From Alphaproteobacteria bacterium (GTDB lineage: Bacteria; Pseudomonadota; Alphaproteobacteria; DSM-16000; Inquilinaceae), in NCBI GenBank assembly GCA_028284045.1, contig JANQSN010000019.1:113023-177022 (forward strand): a stretch of DNA of 64,000 nt. The letters are read 5' to 3'. The notes beneath the pieces are model-generated. The model worked only from the letters and a program-made list of their open reading frames with translations, did not search any database and had not been told where the DNA came from. Below, in pieces: positions 63,908-64,000 of the stretch. Within the stretch, counting starts at the first letter, position 1; each line of letters begins with the position of its first letter. The position numbers and the translations under genes are program-made.

Positions 63908-64000
63908 GAGCGGATTCGCATTATTCCGGTTCATAGCCGCATGCGGTGAAGAAGCTTCTGGCGTCGTTTGATGTGATGGCGTCGATGGCTTCGCGGATGG
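63908..64000. mobile_element. IS630-family insertion sequence, left end
   Basis: Immediately after a TA at 63906-63907 (the IS630/Tc1 target) the sequence GAGCGGATTCGCATTATTCC begins, and a transposase C-terminus reads back from inside. The element is truncated by the window edge, so the other end and the TA duplication cannot be checked. Confidence 0.75.
63921..64000 (-). CDS. IS630-family transposase, C-terminal fragment
   Basis: The minus strand encodes ...IREAIDAITSNDARSFFTACGYEPE followed by TAA. This matches the usual IS630 transposase ending with a helix, an FxxxCGY segment and a short tail. Only 26 codons are present; the DDE domain lies outside. Confidence 0.72.
   Translation of the reverse strand, partial: IREAIDAITSNDARSFFTACGYEPE

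Larger units (their letters stand above)
58380..64000. mobile_element. Integrative element in tRNA-Arg(CCT), left end; right end outside window
   Basis: The interval starts within the 3' half of tRNA-Arg, where a large serine recombinase reads into the tRNA. It contains an AT-richer stretch (about 59.95-61.07 kb) unlike the flanking DNA, hypothetical genes and an IS630-type insertion. The exact core site cannot be placed because the right-hand tRNA 3' copy is beyond the window. The nature (integrative conjugative element, island or prophage remnant) cannot be decided, since no conjugation or phage structural genes are visible. Confidence 0.8.

Overview
This window looks like chromosomal DNA of a high-GC alphaproteobacterium, most likely a Rhodospirillales-type lineage. 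That judgement rests on gene content and order: ruvC-ruvA-ruvB-ybgC-tolQRAB-pal-cpoB-tilS-ftsH-folP-glmM in one run, zapA/6S RNA/5-FCL, a single-chain CtaA heme A synthase, aerobic-type cobF, and a chorismate mutase-hisC pair. Coding density is high, and start codons are often GTG or TTG with 4-base stop/start overlaps. No species name can be given from the sequence alone.

Layout. 1-4012 (minus strand): the start of a 5-oxoprolinase-type gene, a LysE exporter, a phytase-like lipoprotein, an L-2-hydroxyglutarate oxidase, a DUF3303 protein and a low-molecular-weight phosphatase. 4.2-10.8 kb: a mixture of housekeeping genes (sirtuin, uracil-DNA-glycosylase-like protein, zincin, pterin dehydratase, drug/metabolite transporter, rhomboid protease, peroxiredoxin, DUF1848 and DUF599 proteins). 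10.8-17.1 kb: the very large envelope protein TamB, cobF, a PIN/ribbon-helix-helix toxin-antitoxin pair and tRNA-Val(CAC). 17.3-20.5 kb: a lipoprotein, a lytic transglycosylase, a PilZ protein, a small coiled coil, ZapA, a 6S RNA and 5-FCL. 20.5-36.8 kb: metallophosphoesterase, YebC, Holliday-junction genes ruvCAB, the complete Tol-Pal envelope machine, TilS, FtsH, FolP and GlmM. 36.9-45.6 kb: an unusual cadherin-like membrane protein, an orphan hybrid sensor kinase, CtaA, a giant fused oxidoreductase resembling both halves of Nfn/GltD-PyrK, and bacterioferritin. 45.7-55.9 kb (minus strand): an alpha-glucan/trehalose operon, treS-maltokinase fusion, glgB, glgX, malQ. 56.2-58.3 kb: chorismate mutase and hisC.

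At 58341 a tRNA-Arg(CCT) marks the border of an integrative element that continues past the right end. A large serine recombinase reads back into the tRNA gene, so its last codons are tRNA antisense. It is preceded by a tiny translationally coupled gene and by an AT-richer stretch with an HTH-like gene. Cargo on the plus strand is an unrecognised four-gene set (a small CxxC protein, a four-helix membrane protein, a secreted protein and a secreted von Willebrand A protein). The last of these is cut by an IS630-type insertion sequence at 63906/63907.

The items most deserving a second look are the cargo operon with its coupled recombinase partner, the single-polypeptide Nfn-like fusion at 41513-45001, the DUF1848 protein with a radical-SAM-like cysteine tail, the sirtuin lacking most zinc-ligand cysteines, and the pair of related hairpins that overlap the stop codons of two convergent genes near 40.0 kb. 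All names are assigned from motif recognition without database searches.
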